This document shows, one piece after another, positions 1 through 6,292 of a DNA stretch of 8,826 nucleotides. The translations under genes were made by a program, and so were the position numbers. The stretch covers positions 1 through 8,826 of the forward strand of contig DATGIQ010000462.1 of assembly GCA_035295665.1 (NCBI GenBank), read 5' to 3'. Numbering within the stretch: position 1 is the stretch's first letter; each line of letters starts with the position of its first letter. This DNA is from DATGIQ01 sp035295665. GTDB taxonomy: Bacteria; Planctomycetota; Planctomycetia; Gemmatales; Gemmataceae. The notes below the pieces were generated by a model. That model was not told where the DNA came from, made no database searches, and saw nothing but the letters and a program-made list of their open reading frames with translations.

Positions 1-1
1 G

Positions 2-478
2 CCTCAGCCGGGCGAGTCGGTTCATGGTCTCATGACCGGCCGCTACGATTTGATGCATCTGATCCTCATCATCGTGGAGAGCAGGCCCGAGGTCCCCATC
101 GAATGCATGCGGCTGGCCACGCTCAGTTACAACGGCCGCAACCTGGCGGAGATGCTAAGGCTCCTGGACAGCGGAAGGGTCCATCAGCTTAGCTTGATCT
201 GCTCGACGTACTTCGCGGAGCATGATCGGGACCTGTACGAGGAGACCGTACAGGAGTTTCGGAAGCGGGGCCAGCGAGTGGCGGCCCCTCGGTCGCATGC
301 CAAGGTCGTCACCTTGGCGTTCAGCGACGGCGAAAAGCTCGTGCTGGAGGGCTCCGCCAACCTGCGCACGAACAGCAACCGGGAGCAGTTTTGCTTGATC
401 CACGATGCCGGCCTGCATGATTGGCATGCCGCATGGATGGACAAACTCATTACCAGCCATGAAAGCAACGAAAGCTGA
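2..478 (+). CDS. PLD-like (HKD) phosphodiesterase/nuclease, 5'-truncated by the window edge
   Basis: The reading frame is open from base 2. The first in-frame ATG (32) lies inside the protein, because the residues before it (PQPGESVHGL) read smoothly into the domain, so this is probably the C-terminal part of a longer gene. Numbered from that ATG, a single phospholipase D-type motif is visible: H89-x-K91, then EGSANLRTNSNREQF at about 106-120, the Ser/Asn-rich strand and Glu that normally follow the HxK in this superfamily. PLD-superfamily enzymes cleave phosphodiester bonds through a covalent phosphohistidine. A single HKD motif suggests that an active enzyme would be a dimer, as in Nuc-type nucleases. 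Small PLD-like proteins of this type are, as I recall, found beside phage terminases, and here the 3' end overlaps the next gene by 20 bases. A DNA end-processing role in packaging or repair is inference; the substrate cannot be read from sequence. Confidence 0.8.
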   Translation, partial: PQPGESVHGLMTGRYDLMHLILIIVESRPEVPIECMRLATLSYNGRNLAEMLRLLDSGRVHQLSLICSTYFAEHDRDLYEETVQEFRKRGQRVAAPRSHAKVVTLAFSDGEKLVLEGSANLRTNSNREQFCLIHDAGLHDWHAAWMDKLITSHESNES

Positions 479-1001
479 GATCCTGAAGCGGGTTGAGGCA
501 ATTCTCGAAATCCGCCTGGCAGGAGCCGAGTTCACCGATATCCGCAAGTATGCGGCAGAAAACGGCTGGAACGTCAGCGACTCGCAGCTATGGCGGTACA
601 TCCGCAAGACCGATGAGATTTTGGCCCACAGCCTGGAGCGCGACCGCGAGAAACTCCTGAACCGCCATCTGGCCCAGCGGTTTGCCCTGTATGCGCGGGC
701 CATGTCGGTGAGCGACTACCGAACCGCACTGGCCGTCCTGAAAGACCAGGCCGAGCTCTGCGACCTGTACCCGGCCCCCACGCAGAAACTCACCCAGCAA
801 GTCCAGCTTACGGCTGCTCTGGACGAGGGGACGACACGCATCATCGAAAGCGTCCTCGCGGCGATTCAACCCTACTCCGAAGCCAGGGAAGCGGTAGCCC
901 GCCAGCTTCGTTTGGCAGCAGAAGACCTACGGGCACGAGCGAGATTGACGAATGGCGACACCACCAACGGAGCAGTTGCTCGCCGCAGCGAATTGGCTTG
1001 A
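459..1001 (+). CDS. Putative terminase small subunit-like HTH protein
   Basis: This is a 180-residue, strongly helical and charged protein. Residues 24-52 (EFTDIRKYAAENGWNVSD, then the QLWRYIRK helix) look like a helix-turn-helix. A long Arg/Glu-rich helical stretch follows (about 55-100), with a low-complexity tail from about 160. The order small HTH protein then large terminase, a 50-base overlap with the next gene, and the size fit a phage terminase small subunit, which recognises packaging-initiation DNA and recruits the large subunit. I see no sequence motif that proves this, so the role rests mainly on position. The start at 459 (MKATKAEILKRVE) is preferred over 405, because the codons from 405 to 458 only shadow the upstream gene. 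No convincing Shine-Dalgarno is present, so translation is probably coupled to the upstream gene, whose stop lies 20 bases inside this one. Alternatively it could be an unrelated DNA-binding protein. Confidence 0.65.
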   Translation: MKATKAEILKRVEAILEIRLAGAEFTDIRKYAAENGWNVSDSQLWRYIRKTDEILAHSLERDREKLLNRHLAQRFALYARAMSVSDYRTALAVLKDQAELCDLYPAPTQKLTQQVQLTAALDEGTTRIIESVLAAIQPYSEAREAVARQLRLAAEDLRARARLTNGDTTNGAVARRSELA

Positions 1002-2433
1002 GCAGCAGGCCTGGCGCAAAAGCGCGGTGCAAATGATGGAATCGGTCGGACTCGCGCCCGATCCCTGGCAGGAGGAGTTCCTTGCCTCGGAGTACCGGCG
1101 TGCTCTTCTGCTGTGTTCTCGGCGATCCGGGAAAACCACGGCTGCGGCCGTGAAGGCTCTGCAAGCCGCGATGTTTGCGCCCCCCGAGCAGCCGGCCACG
1201 GTGTTGCTCTTTGCCCCAGCCGGCAAGCAATCCACCGAAATGCTCGAAACGATCCATCGCCTGTACCGCAAACTGAACAAGCCCGTGCCGCGGGAGACCG
1301 AACGCCAGTCGGTGCTCGATTTCGAGAACGGCTCACGCATCATGCCGATGACGGCCAACGAGGATACGAGCGTCGGCTTCACGCCGACCTTGATCATCAT
1401 CGATGAGGCTGCCCGGGTACCCGATGCGCTCTATGACGCTCTCAAGCCGATGCTGGCTTTGGGCAAATGCCAGCTCATCGCCCTCTCGACCCCGTTTGGC
1501 AAGCGGGGCTGGTTCTGGAGGGAGTGGTTTAACGAGAAGCGGCAATGGAAGCGCGTGCGGGTCACGGCCGATGATTGCCCCAGGATCACCAAGGAATTCC
1601 TTGAGGACGAACGGCGCGGAGCCCGTAGCGAATCGTGGTGGCTTCAGGAATACTTTTGCTCCTTCGAACAGGTCGAAGGGCTGGTCTATCCCGACCTGGC
1701 CGCATGCGTGAGCGATCTGCCGAGCCCTTGGCCCGAAGGGCGGTACTTCGCTGGCGTCGACTGGGGCTACCACAACCCGGCTGCCATCCTGGTGGGGATG
1801 AAGACCGCAGATGACGTGCTGTGGTTGCTCCAAGAGGTTTATGGCAGCCGCATGACCAACGAGGACCTGACCCGTCGGGCCGGTGCTCTGGCGGATACGT
1901 ACCCTATCGAGATGTTCTACTGTGATCCCGCCGAGCCCGGCAGCATTCATCTGTTCCGCCGTAATAACCTCCCGGGCAGGGAGGGCATGAACCGCATTTT
2001 GCCCGGCATCCAGGCCGTCACGGCGCGGATCAACACCGGCAGACTGAAGGTGTCCCGGGCTTGCACGAACCTCTTGGCCGAGGCCGGCCTGTATCGCTAT
2101 CCCACACCGGAGGAACGGAAGATCCGGGGCGAGAACCCGATCGATGAGAACAATCATGCCTTGGCAGCGCTTCGCTACATGGTCTGCGGCATAGACCGCG
2201 TCCGCGACCTGAATGCACGCGCTCCGCGGCCCGCAGAGCCGCTCGCCAAGAAGCCAGCCGACCCGGAGGAAGACTACACCCTTCCCAGACCCAAAGCTCC
2301 GCCGCAGCGGATCGACTTGAAGCGTGCCGAGGAGGAGTTTGACCAGAGCGAAGAGGCCAAACGGCTCAACCGCGAACACCTGTGGGACAACACGTTTGAA
2401 TCGTGGGGCGGTTTTGGTGCCGCCAATTGGTAA
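952..2433 (+). CDS. terL: Phage terminase large subunit (packaging ATPase-nuclease)
   Basis: This 493-residue protein has the full two-domain architecture of large terminases, the motor that pumps phage DNA into proheads and cuts concatemers. ATPase domain: adenine-binding region around D37-PWQEEF, Walker A SRRSGKTT (56-63), Walker B LIII-D151-E152, and coupling motif ALSTP (177-181) followed by FGKRG. RNase H-like nuclease domain: GVDWG with D270, FYCDPAE with D325, and D398 in NPIDENNHALAALRY, giving the expected three acidic metal ligands. All key residues are present and the length is normal, so it should be active. The start at 952 gives a typical N-terminus just ahead of the ATPase fold and overlaps the small-subunit-like gene by 50 bases, implying coupling; there is no clear Shine-Dalgarno. 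The tail from about 420 is Pro/Lys/Glu-rich. A portal gene would be expected next. Instead the gene ends 15 bases from a convergent surface-protein gene, so the packaging module is isolated or decayed. Confidence 0.95.
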   Translation: MATPPTEQLLAAANWLEQQAWRKSAVQMMESVGLAPDPWQEEFLASEYRRALLLCSRRSGKTTAAAVKALQAAMFAPPEQPATVLLFAPAGKQSTEMLETIHRLYRKLNKPVPRETERQSVLDFENGSRIMPMTANEDTSVGFTPTLIIIDEAARVPDALYDALKPMLALGKCQLIALSTPFGKRGWFWREWFNEKRQWKRVRVTADDCPRITKEFLEDERRGARSESWWLQEYFCSFEQVEGLVYPDLAACVSDLPSPWPEGRYFAGVDWGYHNPAAILVGMKTADDVLWLLQEVYGSRMTNEDLTRRAGALADTYPIEMFYCDPAEPGSIHLFRRNNLPGREGMNRILPGIQAVTARINTGRLKVSRACTNLLAEAGLYRYPTPEERKIRGENPIDENNHALAALRYMVCGIDRVRDLNARAPRPAEPLAKKPADPEEDYTLPRPKAPPQRIDLKRAEEEFDQSEEAKRLNREHLWDNTFESWGGFGAANW

Positions 2434-2448
2434 GCAACGGGCAGAACC

Positions 2449-5400
2449 CTATCCGCCGTTGATCGCTCGGGAGACGCTCAGACCCTCGTTGCGTAGGAAG
2501 GTGTCGGCCCCCCAAGCTTCGCCGGCCACCGCGGCGTTGTTGGCTGCCAGCAGAATCTGGTAGACGTTGAGGATGGTAAAGTTAGGTACCCCGAAGGCCC
2601 GCCCGTTGGCCCCGATGTTCCACGAATACGCTCCCAAGCCATTGCCATCGACCAGAAAGCCATCGCCCTGCGCGACCGTGCCTCCCAGGGAAGCCGTGGT
2701 GGCAAAGACCTCCAAGGCCGTGGCCAAGAGTTCGGCATCGAGCCCCGTTCCTTTGGAGACGAGAAAGAGGCTCTGGTAATAGGTGCCGATCTGCGCATTG
2801 GTAAAGGGACTCAGATTCGGGGCACCGTTACTGCCGCCATAGAGGTTCGGCAAGGTTGTGGCCAGCCATTGACCCAATGTCTGTCCACCAGCGGTCAGCC
2901 CAAATCGACGAATCAACTGCTGCCCCGTTAGCCCCTCCCAGAAACTGATCGGCTTGACCATTTGCATGGGCACGAACTGGCCCAGGCTGTTCACCGTGGC
3001 CATGCCTTGCACCAAGGTAATGACGCTCTCGTGGTTGATCGTGCTGGCAACCGGGTACGATCCTGCGCTGGCGTAGGTATGGACGCCGCTGATGGTGAAG
3101 GTGCCGCCCGCAAAGCTGATGATGCCGGCCGTGGGGGTCGTGTTATCGCCCCAGCTGATGCTGGCCGAATAGTGCGTACCGTCGGCGGCCTCGGCAACAC
3201 CTGGATCGGCGAAGGTTGCTACCCTCCCGCCGAAGGCTGATCCAGCCGTGAGGCTGAAATTCACTGCCGCGCCTGTCACGGCTGGATCAAGGACGTTGAC
3301 CGTAAACGTTTGCTGCCTGGTGTCCCCCTCAGCATCCGAGACTTGCACGGTAGCAGTGTAGCCCCCTTCCTCGGCGTAGGCATGAGCCTGATTCAGAATC
3401 GTACCCTGGCTTGCCGCGGTAACGGTCCGATTGGGACCGCCGTCGCCCCAGAGGATCGTGATCGTGTAGCTGCTCGGTGGCGCCTGGTCAGTGAAGGAGC
3501 CGAGAGCGAAGGACTGGGCGCTCCCCTCAACGGCCGTCTGCGGACCGGTCGGAGCTGTAGATACGACCTGGTCTTCGAAGGCGCCAATGTCGATGGTGCC
3601 GTTGACAATTCGGGTGAAGCCGCGCTGATCCGTAGCTAGCGCGTTACCGGAAGCGTCAACCGCTAGGGAGTTGTCTCCGGCGTCGATCGCTGGGCTGCCG
3701 AGAAGCAGGGCTATCGTCTGGGTCGGCCCGCCGTTGTCCTGCAGCGGCGCCAGCCGCGGATCGATAGGGCTCGCGTGGTTGCCCACCTGGTCGCCGTTGA
3801 GTCCGTTGACCAGTCCATTGCTACCGCCGCCATCGCCAACCAGATTATGACCCTGGCTGGTAGCAATCCCCAAGATGTCGGGTCCTAACGGGGCACTGTT
3901 CCGAGCGATGAGAGTATTCCCCAGGATGAGCGTGTCCCGGTCGCTGGAGATGCCTCCGCCTTGATTTACCGCGGTGTTGCCCGTCACGGTGCAGTTGATG
4001 ATGGTCGCCTTGGCTTCCATGCCAACGGTGTAAATGCCACCCCCACCGCCTTCGCTGCTGGTCGTCGTGGCTTGGTTTTGGGTCAGGGTGCTGTTCGTGA
4101 TGGTCAGTAGGCCAGACAAGTTGAAGATGCCTCCGCCATCGCGGGCCGAGTTGCCGATAAAGGTACTGCCGGTCACGGTCAATATGCTAAAGTTGGCGAT
4201 GCCGCCGCCGACATTACTGCTCAGTGTGCAGGCAGTCACGGTAAGAGCCGCACCGTTGTAGAGGCCACCCCCATCATTCGCAGAGTTGGAGACAAAACTG
4301 GTCTGGCCCACAGTCAGCGTGCTCCCGTTGTCGTTCTCGGCACCGCCCCCAAGCGTGGCGGAATTACCTGTGAAGGTACAGCCGGTCGCCGTCAGCGTGC
4401 TGATGCGGTTATTGAAAATCGCCCCACCAAAGACCGCCGCAGAATTGCCGGCAAGCATGCAACTGGCTAGGGTCAACGTGCCTCCGAACGTATTGCAGAT
4501 GCCTCCACCGCCTCCACCGCTGTCAGTCGCAGTGTCTTTGGTAAGCGTGCAATTCATCAGAGCCAGATTGCCAGAATTGTAAACGCCACCCCCATCGCTG
4601 GCGTTTTCATTAGAAAAGGTGCATTCAGTCAGCGTCTGTGAACCGAGGCCGCTCGTGCCGTCGCTCGAATTGTATACCCCACCGCCGGCAGTGGCCGAGT
4701 CCTTGGCAAAGTCGCAGCCGGTGATCGTGAGCGTACCGGCAATGTAGCCATCCCGGAGCGTATTGCAAATGGCGCCACCGTCGGTACTGGCAGTGTTATT
4801 AGTAAATGTGCAGTTTGTCGCGGTCAGCCCATTCGTGTTGTAAATGCCGCCGCCGTAGTTAGCAAAGCCGCCGCTGAAGGTACAGTTTGCCACAGTCAAG
4901 ATGCCAGCGCTGTACCCACCGAACGTGTTGCAGATGTTTCCACCATTGTTGCCAGCTACGTTACCGTCCAGAAGACTATTGCTCACCGTCAGCCAACCAG
5001 AATTGTAGATGCCACCACCGTCAACACCGGCATTCTTGCTCAGCGTGCAGTTGGTAACCGTCAACGTGCCTGCGTTGTTGATCCCGCCCCCGTTGCCCGT
5101 GCTAAAGTTGCCGTTGGCGATGGTCAGGCCCGAGATCATCGCCGTGACCGTCTGGCTGATGTTGAATACTTGGAACGTCTGGTTGCCGCTCACCGCAATC
5201 ACGCTACCGCCTGGACCAGCAATGGTCACATTGTTGGTGATGGAGAGGCTCCCAGTGGTCAGGGTAATCGTGCCCATAAGGCCGGGGTAGAAGTCTATGA
5301 TTCCCCCGGGCGGAGTGGTGCCGATCGCGTCGCGCAGTGAGCCAGGATCGTGGTCGGTGAGGTTAGTTACCGTGCTTGGGACGCAGCGTCCCTCAAGCAA

Positions 5401-5472
5401 CTCCAGGCAAAGCTGTCTACGGTATCGGCAGACCTGCTTGGTCTTGCGTGATCCGAATCGTAGGATGTTCAT
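2449..5472 (-). CDS. Large planctomycete surface/secreted protein: Pmp-like beta-helix repeats, choice-of-anchor Q-like region, two PKD-like domains
   Basis: 1007 residues. The N-terminus (MNILRFGSRKTKQV) has no classical hydrophobic signal peptide but carries the planctomycete extracellular signature LELLEGRCVPS (23-33). Residues 45-120 form a lead-in (SLRDAI, then GTITLTTGSLSI). About 15 Pmp-like repeats of the form GGGIYN-LTVTNCTFSxNxA fill 128-530, predicting a right-handed beta-helix. Residues 520-633 match the choice-of-anchor Q pattern (GHNLVGDGGG; DNGGPTQTIALL; LGSPAIDAGD; DQRGFTR; DIGAFE). Two PKD-like Ig folds follow, with W675-G-D and W774-G-D motifs and HAYAEEGGY/HTYASAGSY turns. 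The last 170 residues (FWEGLTGQQLIRRF, LGQWLATTLPNLYG) form a globular domain that I recall from other Gemmata-type surface proteins; its function is unknown. The start at 5472 is set by GGAGG seven bases upstream; the frame extends to 5520 without a comparable site. Role: probably adhesion or cell-envelope structure (inference). It converges on terL and is paralogous to the gene at 7160. Confidence 0.93.
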   Translation of the reverse strand: MNILRFGSRKTKQVCRYRRQLCLELLEGRCVPSTVTNLTDHDPGSLRDAIGTTPPGGIIDFYPGLMGTITLTTGSLSITNNVTIAGPGGSVIAVSGNQTFQVFNISQTVTAMISGLTIANGNFSTGNGGGINNAGTLTVTNCTLSKNAGVDGGGIYNSGWLTVSNSLLDGNVAGNNGGNICNTFGGYSAGILTVANCTFSGGFANYGGGIYNTNGLTATNCTFTNNTASTDGGAICNTLRDGYIAGTLTITGCDFAKDSATAGGGVYNSSDGTSGLGSQTLTECTFSNENASDGGGVYNSGNLALMNCTLTKDTATDSGGGGGGICNTFGGTLTLASCMLAGNSAAVFGGAIFNNRISTLTATGCTFTGNSATLGGGAENDNGSTLTVGQTSFVSNSANDGGGLYNGAALTVTACTLSSNVGGGIANFSILTVTGSTFIGNSARDGGGIFNLSGLLTITNSTLTQNQATTTSSEGGGGGIYTVGMEAKATIINCTVTGNTAVNQGGGISSDRDTLILGNTLIARNSAPLGPDILGIATSQGHNLVGDGGGSNGLVNGLNGDQVGNHASPIDPRLAPLQDNGGPTQTIALLLGSPAIDAGDNSLAVDASGNALATDQRGFTRIVNGTIDIGAFEDQVVSTAPTGPQTAVEGSAQSFALGSFTDQAPPSSYTITILWGDGGPNRTVTAASQGTILNQAHAYAEEGGYTATVQVSDAEGDTRQQTFTVNVLDPAVTGAAVNFSLTAGSAFGGRVATFADPGVAEAADGTHYSASISWGDNTTPTAGIISFAGGTFTISGVHTYASAGSYPVASTINHESVITLVQGMATVNSLGQFVPMQMVKPISFWEGLTGQQLIRRFGLTAGGQTLGQWLATTLPNLYGGSNGAPNLSPFTNAQIGTYYQSLFLVSKGTGLDAELLATALEVFATTASLGGTVAQGDGFLVDGNGLGAYSWNIGANGRAFGVPNFTILNVYQILLAANNAAVAGEAWGADTFLRNEGLSVSRAINGG
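3883..5091 (-). repeat. Coding region of about 15 degenerate Pmp-like repeats
   Basis: Residues 128-530 of the minus-strand surface protein consist of units of about 21-31 residues. Each begins GGGIYN, GGAICN or similar and ends in a CTFxxNxA-type strand. I count starts near residues 128, 152, 177, 207, 232, 263, 294, 322, 349, 375, 401, 422, 446, 477 and 505. Paired GGA(I/V/L) and FxxN motifs are the hallmark of chlamydial Pmp-type repeats. The units are diverged at protein level, so they are not an exact DNA tandem array and look old rather than freshly amplified. Regular Cys in NCT/ACT positions appears in most units and could stack in a ladder along the helix (inference). Confidence 0.85.
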
Positions 5473-5479
5473 GTCAGAG

Positions 5480-5484
5480 CCTCC
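5480..5484 (-). promoter_or_regulatory. Shine-Dalgarno GGAGG of the minus-strand surface protein
   Basis: On the minus strand GGAGG is followed by seven bases (CTCTGAC) and then the ATG at 5470-5472. This is a near-ideal ribosome binding site. It fixes the start 16 codons inside the longest open frame, which is otherwise open to 5520. Confidence 0.75.
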
Positions 5485-5503
5485 GAAACAGGTTCTGGCC
5501 GAT

Positions 5504-5532
5504 CCCCCGGCTGGCCCCAACCAGCGCGGGGG
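5504..5532 (-). promoter_or_regulatory. GC-rich leader hairpin upstream of the surface-protein gene
   Basis: CCCCCG (5504-5509) plus GCTGG (5510-5514) pair with CCAGC (5521-5525) and CGGGGG (5527-5532). This gives 11 base pairs with one bulged G (5526) and a six-base loop. It lies about 20 bases upstream of the Shine-Dalgarno, in what should be the 5' leader of the mRNA. There is no T-tract on the minus strand after it, so it is not a standard intrinsic terminator. It may stabilise the leader or tune translation (inference). Confidence 0.4.
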
Positions 5533-5663
5533 GTTCTTCAGATCGGATTTGTTCTAACCGATATTGGCCCCAAATGCCACTGGCGAACAAGAAAAACACG
5601 CTTGCCTGTGTGCGCTGATGGCTTGGCTCTGGTCGGCGTCAAAGCGAATCGTGACGCCCTCGG

Positions 5664-5738
5664 CGGACGAATTTAGGGGATCGTCCGTGCAGAGCAGGAC
5701 CAAAAGTCCGTTGCTCTACCTGTGGTGTCACTGACACC
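5664..5738. repeat. Cluster of three consecutive inverted repeats
   Basis: Three hairpin-forming units lie end to end. First, CGGACGA (5664-5670) pairs with TCGTCCG (5681-5687) around a ten-base loop. Second, AGAGCA-GGAC (5691-5700) pairs with GTCC (5706-5709) and TGCTCT (5712-5717), with a two-base bulge and a CAAAA loop. Third, GGTGTCA (5724-5730) and TGACACC (5732-5738) form an odd-centred perfect palindrome of the operator type. On the minus strand the second unit also resembles the D-loop to anticodon part of a tRNA (GGTAGAGCAACGGACTTTTG), but neither flank continues as a tRNA. Possible roles are a leader RNA for the downstream minus-strand gene, a repressor operator, or recombinase arm sites. 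None is proven. Confidence 0.55.
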
Positions 5739-5861
5739 CGTTAGTGGGGTTTTCGGGGGGTTTCTGGGGTCTTGCCATGAGCGAGTCGATTTGCTGACAA
5801 CCACGCACATCACGGGCTTTTCTGCGATTTATCTATGACATGATCAACATATGTGATTGTC

Positions 5862-5899
5862 TTAGGAAACCGATGCTCTATCCCCTGAGCTACGGGGGC
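5862..5899 (-). tRNA. 5' half of tRNA-Arg(CCT), truncated in the anticodon loop; probable attachment-site scar
   Basis: Read on the minus strand from 5899, the bases match tRNA positions 1-38 exactly in order. They are acceptor GCCCCCG, TA, D-stem GCTC, D-loop AGGGGATA, D-stem GAGC, A26, anticodon stem TCGGT and anticodon loop TTCCTAA, giving anticodon CCT (Arg). The 3' side then fails: ACCGA should follow, but GACAA is found, and no T-arm or acceptor 3' strand appears. The break is therefore at the end of the anticodon loop, a classic tyrosine-recombinase crossover position. The sequence past the break is AT-rich with a near-palindrome. I read this as one end (attL or attR) of an integrated element or a leftover of its excision. 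No integrase is visible in the window. It cannot function as a tRNA. Confidence 0.78.
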
Positions 5900-6142
5900 A
5901 AACTCTTGATATTAAATAGCTTATAGGTGAAGTCAATTTGTCATGCCGCGATCGTGACTCCCTGGCCGACTCCAGTATCCAGAACTAAACAATGCAGGTC
6001 CGGGCCGGCGGTGGTCGCCGCCCCCGACAAACACAACTCGTATTCGAGGTACGAGTCATGTCCAGCGTTTAGTCTAAGCAGATCCCGATCATCAGCAAGA
6101 CAGATGCCGCTCGCTTTTGGCAGGGCGTCCAGAAAGGTGGCA

Positions 6143-6292
6143 ATGAACGTGGCTGCTGGCTTTGGGGCAGGGGCGCGACCAGCAAAGGCTGTGGCGAGCG
6201 TGTATCGAGAGCGGATCCGCAATGCCTCGCTCGGGCGAGCATCGAAGCGGCCTGTCCCATCGCCTATTGCGGCTGGCAGGGCTCCGGCCTGA
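6143..6292 (+). CDS. Small hypothetical protein, uncertain
   Basis: This is a 49-codon frame starting MNVAAGFGAGARPAKA and ending IAAGRAPA. The ATG follows AGAAAGGTGG at good Shine-Dalgarno distance. First codon positions are purine-rich (mostly G), as in real genes. Its TGA (6290-6292) shares the A with the ATG of the next small frame (TGATG), a usual sign of translational coupling. I do not recognise a family. It is basic and Ala/Arg-rich and has no membrane segment. An opposite-strand frame also runs through here, so the coding call is tentative. It could instead be a fragment left from a decayed mobile-element gene. Confidence 0.33.
   Translation: MNVAAGFGAGARPAKAVASVYRERIRNASLGRASKRPVPSPIAAGRAPA

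Larger units (their letters stand above)
5533..6142. other. Non-coding junction with AT-rich patch, inverted repeats and tRNA fragment
   Basis: No gene in this stretch can be supported with confidence. It contains the inverted-repeat cluster at 5664-5738 and three G-runs (5746-5749, 5755-5760, 5766-5769) that could form unusual structure on the plus strand. A markedly AT-rich patch runs from about 5815 to 5935 and includes the near-palindrome ATCAACATATGTGAT (5843-5857). The half tRNA at 5862-5899 also lies here. A minus-strand frame from 5941 upward (stop TGA at 5941-5943) reads protein-like at its C-terminal end (LLRLNAGHDSYLEYELCL), but it has no credible start, so I do not call it a gene. 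A hairpin at 6036-6056 (ACTCGTA/TACGAGT) falls inside that frame. Confidence 0.6.

Noticed and set aside
1333..2379. Long minus-strand open frame (348 codons) opposite terL.
   Set aside because: It is a shadow of terL: the plus-strand frame carries all terminase motifs, while the antisense product shows no domain pattern.
4034..4582. Plus-strand frames rich in Pro/Val/Leu opposite the beta-helix repeats.
   Set aside because: Their repetitive PPP/SVxxV pattern is the reverse-complement image of the GGG-IYN repeat units of the minus-strand gene.
5696..5722. Minus-strand GGTAGAGCAACGGACTTTTG resembling the middle of a tRNA-Lys or tRNA-Gln.
   Set aside because: The flanks do not continue as tRNA: there is no acceptor, no 5' D-stem and no T-arm, and the anticodon stem fails on its 3' side. 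The local hairpin explains the sequence as well.
5472..5899. Group I intron in tRNA-Arg(CCT), a known bacterial arrangement, to explain the half tRNA.
   Set aside because: No internal guide sequence complementary to the exon end, no recognisable conserved core, and no tRNA 3' half were found downstream on the minus strand.
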